DNA of 64,000 nucleotides from Diphasiastrum complanatum (lineage: Eukaryota; Streptophyta; Lycopodiopsida; Lycopodiales; Lycopodiaceae), in assembly GCA_029204225.1 (NCBI GenBank), contig CM055108.1, forward strand, positions 24,697,670 through 24,761,669. The letters are read 5' to 3'. Shown here one piece after another: positions 1-12,175 of this stretch (position 1 is the first letter of the stretch; each line of letters begins with the position of its first letter). Both the position numbers and the translations under genes were made by a program. A model generated the notes under the pieces. The model did not search any database. It had not been told where the DNA came from and saw only the letters and a program-made list of their open reading frames with translations.

Positions 1-3000
1 TAGAGTGGGATCCTTTTTAAGCAATACAAGGTAAGGCAACAACTCATTTGCGTAATGGATGACTTTCCACTTGATGGAGATTAAAAGTAGTTCCATGGGC
101 TAAGCGTTAACTTATTAAGTGTCTTTCTTTATAATTTAGATTCCTGCTTTGGTTCTGCCTGCAAGAGCCCTGTCACCATCTTATTTACCTGGCACAACTC
201 ATGAGATGGCTTGCATCCGGGGTTATACTTGAGAATTTGTCTTATCGGTGATCCATAGTGTAAATGTCTTGAAAAAGTTTTGATGACACTTGATTTTGAG
301 CATGCTTGTACTGCCATGGCTATAGAAAACTCTTGAAAAGTAGCTGTTAGTGGTTAGATAACAAGCTACACAATAAGTCATTCTATTGCAGTAAAGAAAC
401 ATCGTAGAGAATTTTCGCTAACATTATTTTCAGTCATGCAATAACAAAAATGTGATTTCCCTGCGTTGCATGTTATCATGATGTGTTAAGGTTGCCCTAG
501 ATGGTAACGTTGCCTTGACATGCGATATGGTTTTTAGATTGTGATATACTTCCAATGCGCTGTTAACCTCTTATCTACTAACCATTTACCTTTCTCTTGT
601 CTTTCCTACTCATGATTTTTAGGAAGCTGATTGAATGCTCTTTTTTTCCAAAACCAGCTAGGAAAGAGCCGTCTTTCAGATTCAGACATAGCTCATCTCT
701 CCATAGAGTCTCTCACACAAGTGAGTTGCAATCCCTCTTGTTCTACCTTGGAATCGATCTTAGGTACTCTGCTACCAAATTCTACAAATCATATCAGGAC
801 ATGGAATTAATCTTATAAAAGTACAACATAAAACAAAAGGGAAGTTTGTTGCTAGTGTCCATCCAACAAACCGTGCACAGGAGTAATAATTGCATACCTT
901 CGGACTCATGAATATAACTCGTTAGCATCCCCTAGCCCCAATGCTCAAGAATGGGAAATTTCCAAAATCTTTGATGAATGTTTATATCATCAACTAAATA
1001 AATTTTAACTCATTATTTATCTCTTTGAGACTGGTAAACTGCTCGTACTGTGATGTCATATGTTGACTACAGTACAATTCAGTCTACAAGCCCTCCATCT
1101 CTTCATTTGCAATGAGAGGTGAGAGGAAGGAGCTTGCCAGCAATCTTTGCCTCATGTCAGCACGCGTTTTCTTTCAAGTGTTAGCCTAGCATCGGACCTC
1201 TCCACAATGGTAAAATTCTTTCTTGGAAGAAGAAATTTATTTGTTTTTCCTTGAGAGAAGGCATAAAGATTGGCCATACTCAGACATACGAGGCACAAAA
1301 AATCTTGAAAAATATATGGCAATGTCCCCCTAATTAGATCCCTTTAAAATGCGTAAACAGAATACATGCTGACTAGTTATTGATGACCAATCTGTTGCTA
1401 TTGCAGAGAATTGATTCAATACTGAAATGAGGTCGACTTGCTGCTCCTATAGATAACATTATTCTAGTCCAATTTTCTGCTGTAGAAGGCTGATTGATTT
1501 CAGCCCATTGTTGGGGACCAATGTAATGTTGAACCTGGCTGACTTGTGACTGATTTTAGGACAACTTCAGCGTTGGCCATTTTTCTATGCTGGTAATTTA
1601 GCAGAGATGGAACAACTTGAAGACCTGCAAAATGTATATCCACATGGTGATGGCTTTGGTCGGCATATTGTTCAGACATAAAAGAGCATGTTAACCAGGT
1701 TGTATTTTCCTGAATTTGGGTGTTTATTTCTGTAGCTTCTGGATATGGAATCACATCATCATCTCTCCAAAACATGACAACAAAAGGCCGTTTCATGGCA
1801 AATGAAAGTAACCACAACGATCACAAAACATGCATAAAAACTAGCATTCAAATGAAACAGAAAAAAGCCAGGTTCTTTTCCACTCAACCATAGACAATCA
1901 GAGGCATAACACAGGCACAGAAACAATAAAGGCTCTGGTACCATGTTGAAATTCTGTGCATTTTTCTAGTACAAGTGTATAATTGTCACATCCCATATGC
2001 AATGAGAAATTAGATGGTGCAGAAGGAGCTTGATGTAGATCAATCATTAAAAAAAACCGAGAAACTTGTATAAAGATAGAAGCACAATATTATCATCATG
2101 GATCATTCCAAGTGTTAATCGATAACAATGGAATGAAGAGAGTTGTCTCTATGCTCTTTCTTCCCTTACGTAAGGAATCACTCTCATGGTTGAGGTCTAA
2201 CTCATTCTCCATGTGTCCTATGGCAATACAGAGAGATGCCACTTCACTAAAGTAAACTTCCTAATTATGTGAGGTTTTAAAGATATGGACGATGTCTCCT
2301 TTCCATGCCTTTCTACATGCTTTTGCTTTTTCATTTTAACAACCGTGCCACAATTGGATACAACATATATGATATATGTAACAAATAGCAACTACAAAAT
2401 TGACCTATTTCATGATTTAACTGCACTGCCAAACCTTTTCTTATTGATTTCCAATGTTCTATCTTTTTATCCTTATGCTAGTTACCCCGGTAAAATTGTA
2501 AAGTAAATAAAAAATGTTTGATATAGGGGTCTCATAGAATTTCATAGTCAAGCATTTAAGTGTAGTACGGCTCAAGAGTGGACTGTCATCACAAAGTAGG
2601 TGAATAAGTAAGTGCTTAGATATCAAGCACACACAGTAATGGTATGCATATAGATAGCTCTGCTTTTAGCTGAGAAGACTTTTTATTGGACTGAATGAAA
2701 GAACTTCACACAACTTAGTACCAGTGGTAGCCATCAAGTGCCTAGAAATGCTGAAACCTACATTGAAGGTTCATACAGAAGAAAAACACTGCATCCAGGC
2801 AGGTGCTCAGATTCCAGGTTTCTTCAGAACCTTTGACTGAGTATAGGAAATTTATCTTTTGCTTGTTTCTCGTTTGGTCATGATGTTATACCTAATTGCC
2901 TATTATTGCAATTTAAAAGAGATTTTGTTTTAACCAAGAAAGTTTGTCAAGCTTGACTTTAACATGTTTTAGATGTGAACTGTTCAGCCTTCTTGCGTAC

Positions 3001-3196
3001 AAACCAATCTAGCTGGTAGAAAGCAAATGATGATTTTGGTCTGGTCACTGTCAAGTTTTGCAGAAGAAGAGACGAATTTAAATCTAATTATTTTTATTAA
3101 GCTGAGAGTTAAGCTCAAAATAGGAACTTTGGAACTAGCATTAAATTTTGATTCTTGGATGCAGTTAAGTGACATCTCCATTTTTCTCTTCTCCAG
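1..3196 (+). other. Probable introns and unresolved upstream exons of the BAR/HRGP-family gene
   Basis: No long ORF with a recognisable domain is present. The strong coding exon starting at 3197 begins directly after a splice acceptor, so upstream exons must lie here or left of the window. One weak candidate exon is about 2719-2802 (acceptor CTTAG, donor CAG/GTGC), but its phase does not join cleanly to 3197, so I do not call it. The 73-aa ORF at 597-818 and the minus-strand ORFs at 129-317 and 1500-1944 show no family features. Confidence 0.35.
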
Positions 3197-4339
3197 GCAG
3201 CATCCGTGGAGCAAGGCACTGAACTAGAATCATCGGCTTCTCATTTGGAATTTGAAAAAAGTATATCTGGATATACCTCACTGGCAAGATTATCTCAGGC
3301 TGATGGAGCTGTTGTTTCACTGGAGCATTTTGCAGAGAAACAACCTAAAACTGTTGTGGCTTTCACTTCTCTCTCAGACAAACCACAAGAGCCACCTGTC
3401 AGTTTACCTCAGAATGCAACACGTACAACTACATATCGTGAAAATTCAACAAGCACAAATGTTGCTCTTATACCTCATGAGGTTAAGTCTGTTAATGCAA
3501 AACGTTTAACCTTGCAAAAGGGTTTTTTGAAAGAAGATTGGAATGCAAGAGTTTCATCGGAAAGACATTCGCAAAGCACTTCTCCGACCAGGGAACAAGA
3601 CCATGCTGGTTTTTCTGAAAGTAAGGGACATCCTCTTGCACCCAGAAATATGGATAATGCATCTACACCCGTGACAGCATTTCCAACTCTACAAAGGCCA
3701 TTTTCCTTCAGGGCAGATGGGCCCAATAATGCCCAGTCCTTGAAGTCAGTCGATTCCAGCTCCGGCCAAGGGTTCAACAAAATACACAGCCAATCAGGAC
3801 CATTGACTTTCATGGGGAACCCATGGCATGGGAGAGGGAGTGTGTTAAACCGTAGTCCTTGGTCATCAAAACCGCACCCTCACCTAGAACCTGTATTTAA
3901 ATCTGGCCCATTAGGAGAGTCTTGTTTAGGGCGCCCTTTCATTTCACCAATTAGGTCTCCTAATATTTCATCTCCTCGTATTTGTGAGTTACATAAGCTT
4001 CCTCCTCCCCCTACTGACAATACTCCTGATAGATATGCTATTTCTGGGCTGGTTTCAGAATCAAGACTCTCATCAATGAATTATCAAAATTCGCATGCTT
4101 CTGCAAATGTTTCTCCTCTGCCACTGCCTCCATCAGAGCCTATAACTCGAACATCATCCCCATATTTGGCTGATCGAACTATCTATAAGCCACACCACTC
4201 AAAGTCATCAAGATATGCAATGTATCCACAGATTATTGAGCCAGAGGACGAGGAATTTTCATCTTCACCACCATTGCAGCCACTTTCTTTTAAAGCAGAC
4301 AATAGTGGAGCTGTATATGGGTTAAAAGAATATTCGTAA
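3197..4339 (+). CDS. C-terminal exon of a BAR-domain / hydroxyproline-rich glycoprotein-family protein (At2g33490-like)
   Basis: The exon follows a pyrimidine-rich acceptor (CTTCTCCAG, ending at 3196), reads in phase 0 (Ala-Ala-Ser-Val-Glu) and ends at TAA 4337-4339, about 380 residues. The protein is Ser/Pro-rich and probably disordered. It carries blocks I associate with the C-terminal tail of the plant At2g33490/At3g26910 family: SGPL followed by a PW(S)xKP-type block, then SPRICELHKLPPPP (family form ELHELPRPP), then NVSPLPLPPSEPITR near the end (family form ASPLPxPPxAITR). Family members have an N-terminal BAR-like membrane-binding domain, which is not in this exon. There is no stop or frameshift, so the gene looks functional. 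The family call rests on remembered motifs rather than an alignment. Confidence 0.72.
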   Translation, partial: AASVEQGTELESSASHLEFEKSISGYTSLARLSQADGAVVSLEHFAEKQPKTVVAFTSLSDKPQEPPVSLPQNATRTTTYRENSTSTNVALIPHEVKSVNAKRLTLQKGFLKEDWNARVSSERHSQSTSPTREQDHAGFSESKGHPLAPRNMDNASTPVTAFPTLQRPFSFRADGPNNAQSLKSVDSSSGQGFNKIHSQSGPLTFMGNPWHGRGSVLNRSPWSSKPHPHLEPVFKSGPLGESCLGRPFISPIRSPNISSPRICELHKLPPPPTDNTPDRYAISGLVSESRLSSMNYQNSHASANVSPLPLPPSEPITRTSSPYLADRTIYKPHHSKSSRYAMYPQIIEPEDEEFSSSPPLQPLSFKADNSGAVYGLKEYS

Positions 4340-4602
4340 ATCTGTCCAGTCATTTTAGTTAAGTGCATACACATGCATTGGTCATTACAAGTGCTATGAT
4401 GTTTCTCCACATTGAACAACCCTCCTATTGAGCTCAGAAGACAATCAAGATGTTTTTAGGCAAAATGTATTTAGTTCATAGGGATGCAAAACCCCTTTGG
4501 CATTGCAGTTTGATGGTTGACTGTTTCAGTTTTTGGGCATAGATTGGCTGAAGTTTGTAACCTTGTTACTTTATTACATTATCTAAATAGTTGTGTGCTC
4601 GC

Positions 4603-4647
<45 letters not shown>

Positions 4648-5341
4648 AGAAACGCATCATCTATAGTGATGCCCACATATAATAATTTGAGCCAACATTT
4701 GTTTTGTTGAATCTAAAATTCCAGTTAATCATGTTGAGATTGTTCATAGTTAGAATAGAGTTAGAGCACTGAAGAGATGTCCAGACGTGTACCATATAAT
4801 CCTGGTCATTAATCTCTTCCTAGTTGGATCTGTTTGGTCTCTGTTGGTTTGACGACATTGATTTGTCTAGTTTCCCATCTCCTTTTGACATACTGTTTCA
4901 GTCTTATATGCCTTTCGGTATGGAAAAGACATTAATCAAGCTTTCTTTCTTTCTTTCTCTCCATTTCTACATCATTTCTGCTGGATGCTCTCATCAATCT
5001 ATCGAGTTGTCTTGAGTTAATCTCGTCAAAACCTGGTGCAAAGAACATGCTATGTGGGGCAGCCTTTATTGTAGGTATACAAGCTTTTGTGTTAATGTTA
5101 GAGCTTATAATCCCTATCCTGGTTATTTACAGTTTTCAGTGACAGATGTACATTTTGTAATTATTGAAATGGCTAAGTCATCAATCTATGGTGACCTTTG
5201 TAAGGAACTTGTAAATAGATTGTAATTAGTGGGCATTGGACCTCAGAGAGTCATGCTTAGCTTTGGCATGGGGTACTAGGTCATTTATTAAGAATGGTTG
5301 GAATGATCTCTTAAAAAGTAGGAGAGTTGATTAGTCAACAA
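4340..5341. other. 3' flank of the BAR/HRGP-family gene, no gene seen
   Basis: AT-rich sequence downstream of the stop, probably the 3' UTR and terminator region. It contains one compound microsatellite, listed separately. The 63-aa ORF at 4824-5015 has no recognisable features. Confidence 0.4.
4597..4645. repeat. Compound microsatellite (GCTC)n-(TC)n
   Basis: About four GCTC units run into about fifteen TC units. It lies about 260 bp downstream of the BAR/HRGP-family stop codon, probably in the 3' UTR or just beyond. Confidence 0.95.
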
Positions 5342-5472
5342 GACACGTGTCATATACTCACTAGGACATGGTCCAGTGAACGAGTGACACATGTCAGGGT
5401 TTGGACAGTCAAACATGACACGTCACATGTTCACTAGGACACTTGGTCCAATGTATGAGTGACACATGTCAG
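5342..5472. repeat. Tandem duplication with CACGTG-like palindromes
   Basis: Two copies of a 55-56 bp block (5342-5397 and 5417-5472, period 75 bp) share the order GACACGT, TCACTAGGACA, TGGTCCA, GAGTGACACATGTCAG. Each copy holds palindromic ACACGTGT or ACATGT cores. The copies have diverged, so the duplication is not recent. Confidence 0.85.
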
Positions 5473-7479
5473 CCTACTCACTTGCCTATGCGTTAGGGTA
5501 TTGCCAAGTAGCAAGTGTCGATTGTGCATAGAATTGGCCATGTGTCAACGTTAAGAAGGGTCAGGGTTAAGGGGTGCTTGAGGATTGTGCATAAGTGAGC
5601 CTAGAGAAGGGCATTCCTCATCATAATCTATGCAACAAAGGTTGGGAGGAGACAAGGCGGCCAGTTCATATGTTTCATGCTTTCTGATGTTTGTACATAC
5701 AAAGAAATCAATAGGGATCAAAGTTTCAAATCGTTGTACACAAGACATGCTAAGTTTTCAGTGAAGTTTTAAATTAGATGTCTGACATTTATGGTTGTGA
5801 AGGTTAGCAAAATTATTATGCAAGGTCAAGATCTTATACCTTGCATGAAAATTCTTTACCATTTCATTTTCATGTCTCACTCTTGAAAATATGAAATGTA
5901 CGAGTCTTTATCAATTAATCATGTCACCAATGTTGCAAATCTATTGAGAAGAACAATAATAGAAGCCTTGTGGTATTTGAGTTCAAACTGTAGACATATG
6001 AGAACAAATTTTTGATTTTTTTTTTCATTCTAGATCTTAATTATATGGTTTTGAAGGGTTGTTTGTATATGCAATGTAGAATAGTGGTTATACATATACA
6101 CATATGCAACTTTAGATGTAATATAGAAATTGGTGTGTGCGCAACCTAATCATCCTTTTTTACCAAAAGTCATAAACCATACACAAAAGCATAAGTTGCA
6201 TAATAGTAAGGCATCAGTCTGTCATATATGAAAAGAATCTTCTAAGGATTATCCTCATAAATATACATGTTGTTTTGTCCTTAGTGGCTACTTAGATATA
6301 TGCATTATTGTATAGATTTGTTGCCTTGTTAAACAAATGATGTTAATATAGTTGTTATTCAGTTGGATTCAATTTGATGTATTATAAAGAATAGGTGGAT
6401 CAATGGTTCTAATGAATTTACTAGAGAGCAAAGTACTAACACTAATAAAAGCATTGAATCCATCAAAATGCATGCAAAAGATACGTAGGCTTGATGCAAA
6501 ATCTTGAAGATCTCTTCAAATTGTTTTACGCAATGAGCTCCAAACTGGAGTATATACGAAAGGCATGCAGTTTGAATATTTTTTTTATATAGATAGAAAA
6601 GTGTTACATGAGTTGTTTTCTAAAACAGAGGTTCAATCGAAATCCCAAATCTTTTTAACGTTATAAAACATAAATCAATACTAACAAAATGGATGCATCA
6701 TCGACACCCGCTTTCGAGTCATTTGCATCTCTCGATTGCTCATCCACATCTTCATCTTTTCTTGCATTTCTTGTAAGATCACCTGAAGTATTGACCGTCT
6801 TTACAAAACCAAAAGCCATCAAAAGTATAAGCATAATGGCATTGTAGAAGAAATTGAAGTAAACATACATAAATATATAGCATAAGGTTGATAATGTGTC
6901 ATCTAATAAATTTTTGCTAGCAAACATAATCATAATCTTGTGCAAAATAACATTTGAAATTTTTTTAATAAACAATTTCAAATGAAAGAACCAAAGTAGA
7001 CAAAAAATTTTTTGCATGGATTTATTTTCAACAAAAAAAATTTGTCATTAAAATAAGCTAACAATGAAATAATTATGACAGTAATATGTGTGCAATGCCC
7101 ATCAAAGTGAGTGAAAATTTAACAACTTACAACGAGAATGTCTGGTTTGAGCTACCAACTTTTCATCTGTCGGATGGAATGCTGAGAGCGTATGATTGTC
7201 ATAACTGATTTTGATACTCTACAACAACCTTTTATGGATTTGTTGGTGTGATTCATTTTTCATCTTGTAGTGGGAGTTTTGAATGTGAGAATGTTGTATG
7301 CAACTTCTTTTTTTTCATTTGGTGAAAAAAAATCAATTACATTCCATGGGTCATCTTAATAGACAATATTCTACTAGTATTGCTTGTGATAAATTTTGGC
7401 ACGTTAAAATGTACTTATTATGGTGAGTTTTCACACTTTGTAAAAATTTGTCAAACAAAAATGTATTATTGCATTCCTT
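5473..7479. other. AT-rich intergenic sequence, no gene recognised
   Basis: Low-complexity AT-rich DNA. The 118-aa minus-strand ORF at 6661-7017 is hydrophobic and Lys/Asn-rich with no recognisable domain, as expected from AT-rich noncoding DNA. Confidence 0.4.
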
Positions 7480-8990
7480 ATGATGCTAGCTAGGTACGCT
7501 AGATTGGCAATTCATCCAGGCATTCATGACTATGTTTTCAAAATTGGACAACTTATAAAATTAGAAAACCAAGTTGCAAAAATCATTAGTTTGGAAAATC
7601 TTATATCTTCATCCATAGTTCATCATCGACTGGCCAAAAATTTAATATCAGAACACTTGTTGGGAGTCAATATGCATGAGAATATCACAGAAAACAAATT
7701 CGCAAGAGCTTCTTATTTCTATTGAAAGTACTACAAATAGTAGAAGGTAGTTTGTTGATACCTTATCTTGCAATAACTCAACTTGTGATCATTTTTATTT
7801 CTTGAATATGTTGGTGTATTGGTTTTACAGGTTGAAAAGATGGATTGTGATACCTAGAAAAGAGTTGTGGCTAGTGGATTTGTCTCAAGATCTCACTATG
7901 CTAATGTATTTAAAGAAATATTCCAAATACAATTTCTTTCAAAGATCCATCTTTCCTGGACAACTTCATGACAAAAATGATAGATGTTATGTGTTCAAGA
8001 TGTCAACCATGGGCCTTGCTTCTAGAGTAGATATTGTGAGGAGAATGCAACTAGGAAAGCTTGGTGTTGCTTTGATCATGTACGAGATTGGGTGACCATG
8101 GCATGTCATGTGTAAGTCACTGTTATTTTTTTCACGTATAAATTTTTTGACAGAATACAAGCAATGCAAAGTATAGCATTATGTGAAATAAAGCTAAAGT
8201 CAATCATGCACAAGTACTCTTTTGGGAATTGCTAAATCGTGTGATGGCCAACCATTCGGATAAACCAGTTGAGTTTAGAGGATTTATGTCGACGAGGTGC
8301 AAGCAAATTGGTTGGCAGTTCAAACTGTCTATGGAGGAGATCCAAAAGTACCTTTGGTCGGAAAAGAACATTCTTGTAAAAAAAACACCGAGAAATATAT
8401 GAAGATTGATTCTAGAGATGAACATATTGGATTGTGTCTCCAGTGGAGGAATGTAGTTACCAAATCAAATGCAGATGATGTCTTCAACAAAATATCTTTT
8501 TGGTGGAAAATTGGACATGCATATGAAAATAGCTACAAGGAGTTGGAGAGTTTGTTGGGATGGTGTGGCAAAATAGAATCATGTGATGGAGAAGATTTAT
8601 CTGTGAGGTATATCTTTAACATACTATGTTTATGAGCAATAGACGCACATATCGCAAATAGATAGTCTTTGTGCATTGTTTGCGTGTATTTAAATATTCT
8701 TGGTGATTTCTAGAGAGCTTTCTCTTTCACTTCTAAGGCCGATCCTTCCAATGGTGTCAAATCTGAGAAGTCCAAGCTTGTGGATTTGGAATCATTTCTT
8801 CAAAACACTAGTGTAAGTAATGATGATTGTACAGATTTTGATCTTGTCATAAATAGAGTTTTATTCATAGGCCCTCGAGTTGCTAATATCCTTTCTCCTG
8901 ATTCCAAATCCTTAGTTATCCTTCCTACTTACGATACAAATAATGAATCTTTCTTGACATTGTCGGACATATCAGATATTTTTTAGTTCA
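7480..8990 (+). pseudogene. Decayed plus-strand coding remnant, possibly of transposase origin
   Basis: Several plus-strand segments (7480-7725, 7802-8095, 8297-8635, 8780-8986) read like diverged protein separated by stops and frameshifts. The best segment, 8287-8630, contains VQTVYGGDPKVPLVGKE, then HIGLCLQWRN and a downstream FWW. This resembles, from memory, an uncharacterised family of transposase-like plant proteins with a 'GDP..PLVG.E..C' block and a later 'WW' pair. I cannot place it in a superfamily, and the other segments are unrecognised. It could also be a decayed host gene. Confidence 0.3.
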
Positions 8991-9849
8991 AAGAGGCTGA
9001 GACTCTTTGCATTTTAGAAAGCTAGAAGAGTCTAGATTGTGAAGCAATTGTTGTCAAGCCAAAAGGACTTGTCTTGAAAAAGTTATAGGCATTCAAATGA
9101 AGGTGTTTGGGGCACCAAACCTGGTGGGACATGCCAAGGATTGCTCATATTTAGCTTATATCATCAAAAATTCATGTTTTTTGCTTGTCAATCTAGTTTG
9201 TGTGTGCTCTAGATGAGATTTTGGTGCCATAGACACAAAGTTCCACAAAAATACATTGTGTTTGAGTTGTTTGTGGAGTCCTTGTGTGTTTTCAAGTGTT
9301 TTTGAAGCTCTGGGAGGGAGTTGGCTCATCTCTTGGAGTTCTTCATGTTTGGTGTGAGGCAAGATCTAGATACAAGGAGAGATTGACATTGGTTGTGAGA
9401 TAAATCTCACATTGTGTTTGCAATCTCATAAGGATTTTGTTTCAATTTCAAGTATCATTCTTATAGAGAGAGAAGCAAAAAATTTGAGTGGAAAATAGTC
9501 AAGTCTTACTTGTTTGTCCAAGAATCTCAAGTTATGAGAGGTCTAGTCAAGATTGGTGGAAAACTGAGACATTGTTTGTAATCAAATCTTTTCAAATCCC
9601 CTCCAACTCTCAAGAGATAGAGTCGTTGGTCTTGGTTGAGTCCAATAGGGATGATTGGGTTTGAGTTTTGTGTAATTTGATTCAAATTTAGTGTGCCTTA
9701 ATCTTTGTAATCTAGGCAATGTCCATTTTCCAAGGTGACTAGTTTCTTGAGTGAAGATTGATTCTTAGATTTGTGATCTAGATCTGTTGTAGATCTTTAT
9801 AGATTTTTGATGTGTTCAAATCTAGTGTCTTGAGAGTCATAGAATCACT
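8991..9849 (+). other. Probable leader/LTR-derived sequence upstream of a copia gag remnant
   Basis: There is no ORF with recognisable features. The T/G-rich sequence leads directly into the plus-strand gag fragment beginning near 9900, so part of it is probably the 5' LTR or untranslated leader of that element. I could not fix LTR boundaries. Confidence 0.3.
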
Positions 9850-9899
9850 TTGAAGAATCATTTCACAAGTTTTTACTTTGTGTACAAGTACTTCTTACT

Positions 9900-10240
9900 A
9901 TGGCATCAATGGAGGCAAATGGAAGGTCGAAATCAAGGTGCTACTATTGTTGGCAAGATGGGGCATTTGGCATTTAAGTGCTACAAGAAGAAAAAGGATG
10001 AAGAAAAGCAAAAGGAAATGCAAGTATGTTGTAGAAATCAAGGTGGAGATGGCTTCATTAAGGAGGAGTCTCTCATGGCATGCATGGGTCTACTAATACT
10101 ATCCAAGAAGTATTCAAAGATAGTAGACTCTCCAATGCTCACCATCCTTGCAAGATGCACACTTGAATGGACAATTCGCATGCAATTTGATGAATCGGCC
10201 ATTGTCATTGACGACTCCCTTGGAACTCTCATGCTTTGAG
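9900..10240 (+). pseudogene. Ty1-copia gag remnant with a frameshifted zinc knuckle
   Basis: An ATG near 9900 opens a short Gag-like stretch (ASMEANGRSKSRC). The CCHC zinc knuckle is split between frames: CYYC is read in one frame, and the remainder (GKMGHLAFKCYKKKK) in the next, so a single-base indel lies between them. The Lys-rich sequence after it fits a Gag C-terminus. The capsid region is missing, so this is a truncated copy. Plus-strand coding similarity beyond about 10060 is doubtful. Confidence 0.6.
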
Positions 10241-10902
10241 ATTGATCCTCAAGATCTTCCTCCTTTTGATGCTCCTCCTCAATGCAAGCAAGATCACACT
10301 TTGCCAAGATCTCCTCTTGAGTGATCTCCTCCTTTGCCAAGCTCACACTCTCAAAAGCAACACTAGCTTCCAACTTAAACAATTTTCCATGTTTAAATCC
10401 CTTTGCAATGAAAACATCATTCTTAAAAATGAAACAAACACCATGTTTAAAGTGGACATCCAAACCACTTTCTAAGAGTAGACCAACACTAAGCATATTT
10501 TTGGTGATTGATGGTACATAAAGGACATTTTCTAGATCCAAATTTATTGAGGATTCTAGATACAAAGAGATGGTACCAACACCATCTATCCTACACTCTT
10601 CATCGCTTGTAGTAAAAACAAACTTTGAGCATCATAGAATGAGTGTAATGTTGAGAAAAAGTCATTTTCACAAGACATGTGGGAGCTAGCCCCACTATCA
10701 ATCCACCATGTATCTCTTGAATTGCCATTGCTTGTTGGTGTGGACGTAGATGCCATCAAAAATACATCTACTTCATCCTCCTCCTCTTTGTGTGCAAGGT
10801 TTCCTTGTTTGTCCTCCTCCTCTTGTGATCTTATCCTCTTGTAATATTCAGATGCATAATGCCCCTTTTTTTCGCAAAGAAGCATTTTTGTTTTGACTTG
10901 TC
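10240..10902 (-). pseudogene. Ty1-copia protease / pre-integrase remnant, opposite strand
   Basis: The minus strand encodes a degenerate zinc knuckle (CEKKGHYASEYYKR, last Cys replaced by Tyr), an acidic linker, and a retropepsin active-site block WWIDSGASSHM near 10690. After a break at about 10570-10586 comes LENVLYVPSITKNMLSVG, the usual copia segment after the protease. It converges head-on with the plus-strand gag remnant at 9900-10240, so two separate insertions or a rearrangement are present. Confidence 0.75.
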
Positions 10903-10969
10903 CTTTGAGCTTGATGCATCATCCTCTTCTTTGGCCTCCTTAGGATGCTTCTTCTTTCCATCGATCTGG

Positions 10970-11195
10970 CTCCTTGATCTATTTAACTATAACTAGACCT
11001 GATCTCAGTTATAATGTTGGAAAGTTAAGCCAATTCATGCAAAGTCCTCTAGTTTCACATTGGAAGATGGCCAAAAGAGTTCTTAGATACATTTTATCCA
11101 CTAAGAATTTTGGCATTTTGTATAGAGGAACTAATCTTGGCTTAAGAGCCTATAGTGACTCGGATTTTGCAGGTGAAAACCCAGCTTTGGCACTT
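10970..11195 (+). pseudogene. Ty1-copia RT C-terminus / RNase H fragment, plus strand
   Basis: The reading contains IYLTITRPDLSYNVGKLSQF, SHWKMAKRVLRYI, and YSDSDFAG with the first RNase H Asp, which is the typical copia RT-to-RNase H junction. It breaks off at DFAG, before the RKSTSG block, and continues into noncoding sequence. It lies between two minus-strand copia pieces, so it is either an inverted fragment or another element. Confidence 0.8.
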
Positions 11196-11530
11196 TGTAA
11201 ACAGTATCTACAGGCCGTACTACAGCCTTATTTCCACACATGTGGAGTTGAATTATAGTAATTGATCAATGCTTTGATTGTCTCTACTTGTTCCCTATCA
11301 AGCTGCTAAACTAGATCTTGTTTTCTGATGACTAGTTTCTGATAGATTGTTTAACAAGCATACAATCACCTTGTGGATCATTCAAAGATCCATTTATGGT
11401 CCTTAGTACTGTACTTTTCACAATAGAAAAACTTCACAATGTATTAGTGGCTGAAGAGTGTAGGATGCCCCACACCAAGGCAAGAATGAATTCATTGTCT
11501 TTGTAGGATGGAGATGAGAAAGCCAATTTC
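11196..11530 (+). repeat. Possible LTR remnant downstream of the RNase H fragment
   Basis: The segment contains CCACACATGTGG at 11234-11245 and ends with ATCCATTTATGGTCCTTAG followed by a pyrimidine-rich TTTTCACA near 11420. The LTR ending at 39605 has the same kind of order (a CACATGTG core, then an ATCCATTTAGGGTC block about 180 bp later). This suggests a related, diverged LTR truncated at its start. Confidence 0.35.
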
Positions 11531-12175
11531 TCATTCAAGGGAAAATGTGATGTCCTCAAAGGATGCTTCATCACAACCAATAGATGCTTTTACATGTTGC
11601 TCCATTGGTGTCTCAACGCCTTTACAATTCTTCATTCCAAATCTATCTAGGATGGATGTAGCATATTTAGATTGACAAATGAAGCTAAAATCACATCCTC
11701 TAATAACCTCTATTCCAAGAATGAAGCTCAATAGACCGAGATCTACCATCTTAAACGCAATTTTTACATCTCTAATTCCATCTAGATCATTACCACGCAA
11801 GATAATGTCATCTACATACAAAACAAGAATAATGATCATGCCATCATGAAAACTTATATACAATTATGGATCATAGGCACTCATTATAAAATTGATGGAA
11901 ATGAGAAAAGAGTTTAGCCTAGAGTACCATGCTCTAGGTGCTTGCTTGAGCCCATAAAGGCTCTTCTTCAAAAAACACACCTTTCCTTCATGCTTTGCCT
12001 TGATGAATCCCTCGGGTTGCCTCATGTAGATCTCTTCCTCCAAATAACCATTGAGGAATGCATTTGTGAAGTCAAGTTGGAATAGCTCCCAATTGAAGGT
12101 TGTAGCAAGACTAATGATCAACCTGATAGTAACAAGCTTAGCCACAGGAGCAAAAGTCTCATCATAATCAATGCC
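11531..12175 (-). pseudogene. Ty1-copia reverse transcriptase fragment with one stop
   Basis: On the minus strand, DYDETFAPVAKLVTIR leads into QLDFTNAFLNGYLEEEIYMRQPEGF, then KKSLYGLKQAPRAWYSRL, an in-frame TAA at about 11864, and VLYVDDIILRGND (the YVDD catalytic box) with FILGIEV and CQSKYATSIL. This is the central RT domain. Apart from the single stop, the frame is continuous over about 210 codons. Upstream integrase is missing, and RNase H does not follow on this strand. Confidence 0.88.
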
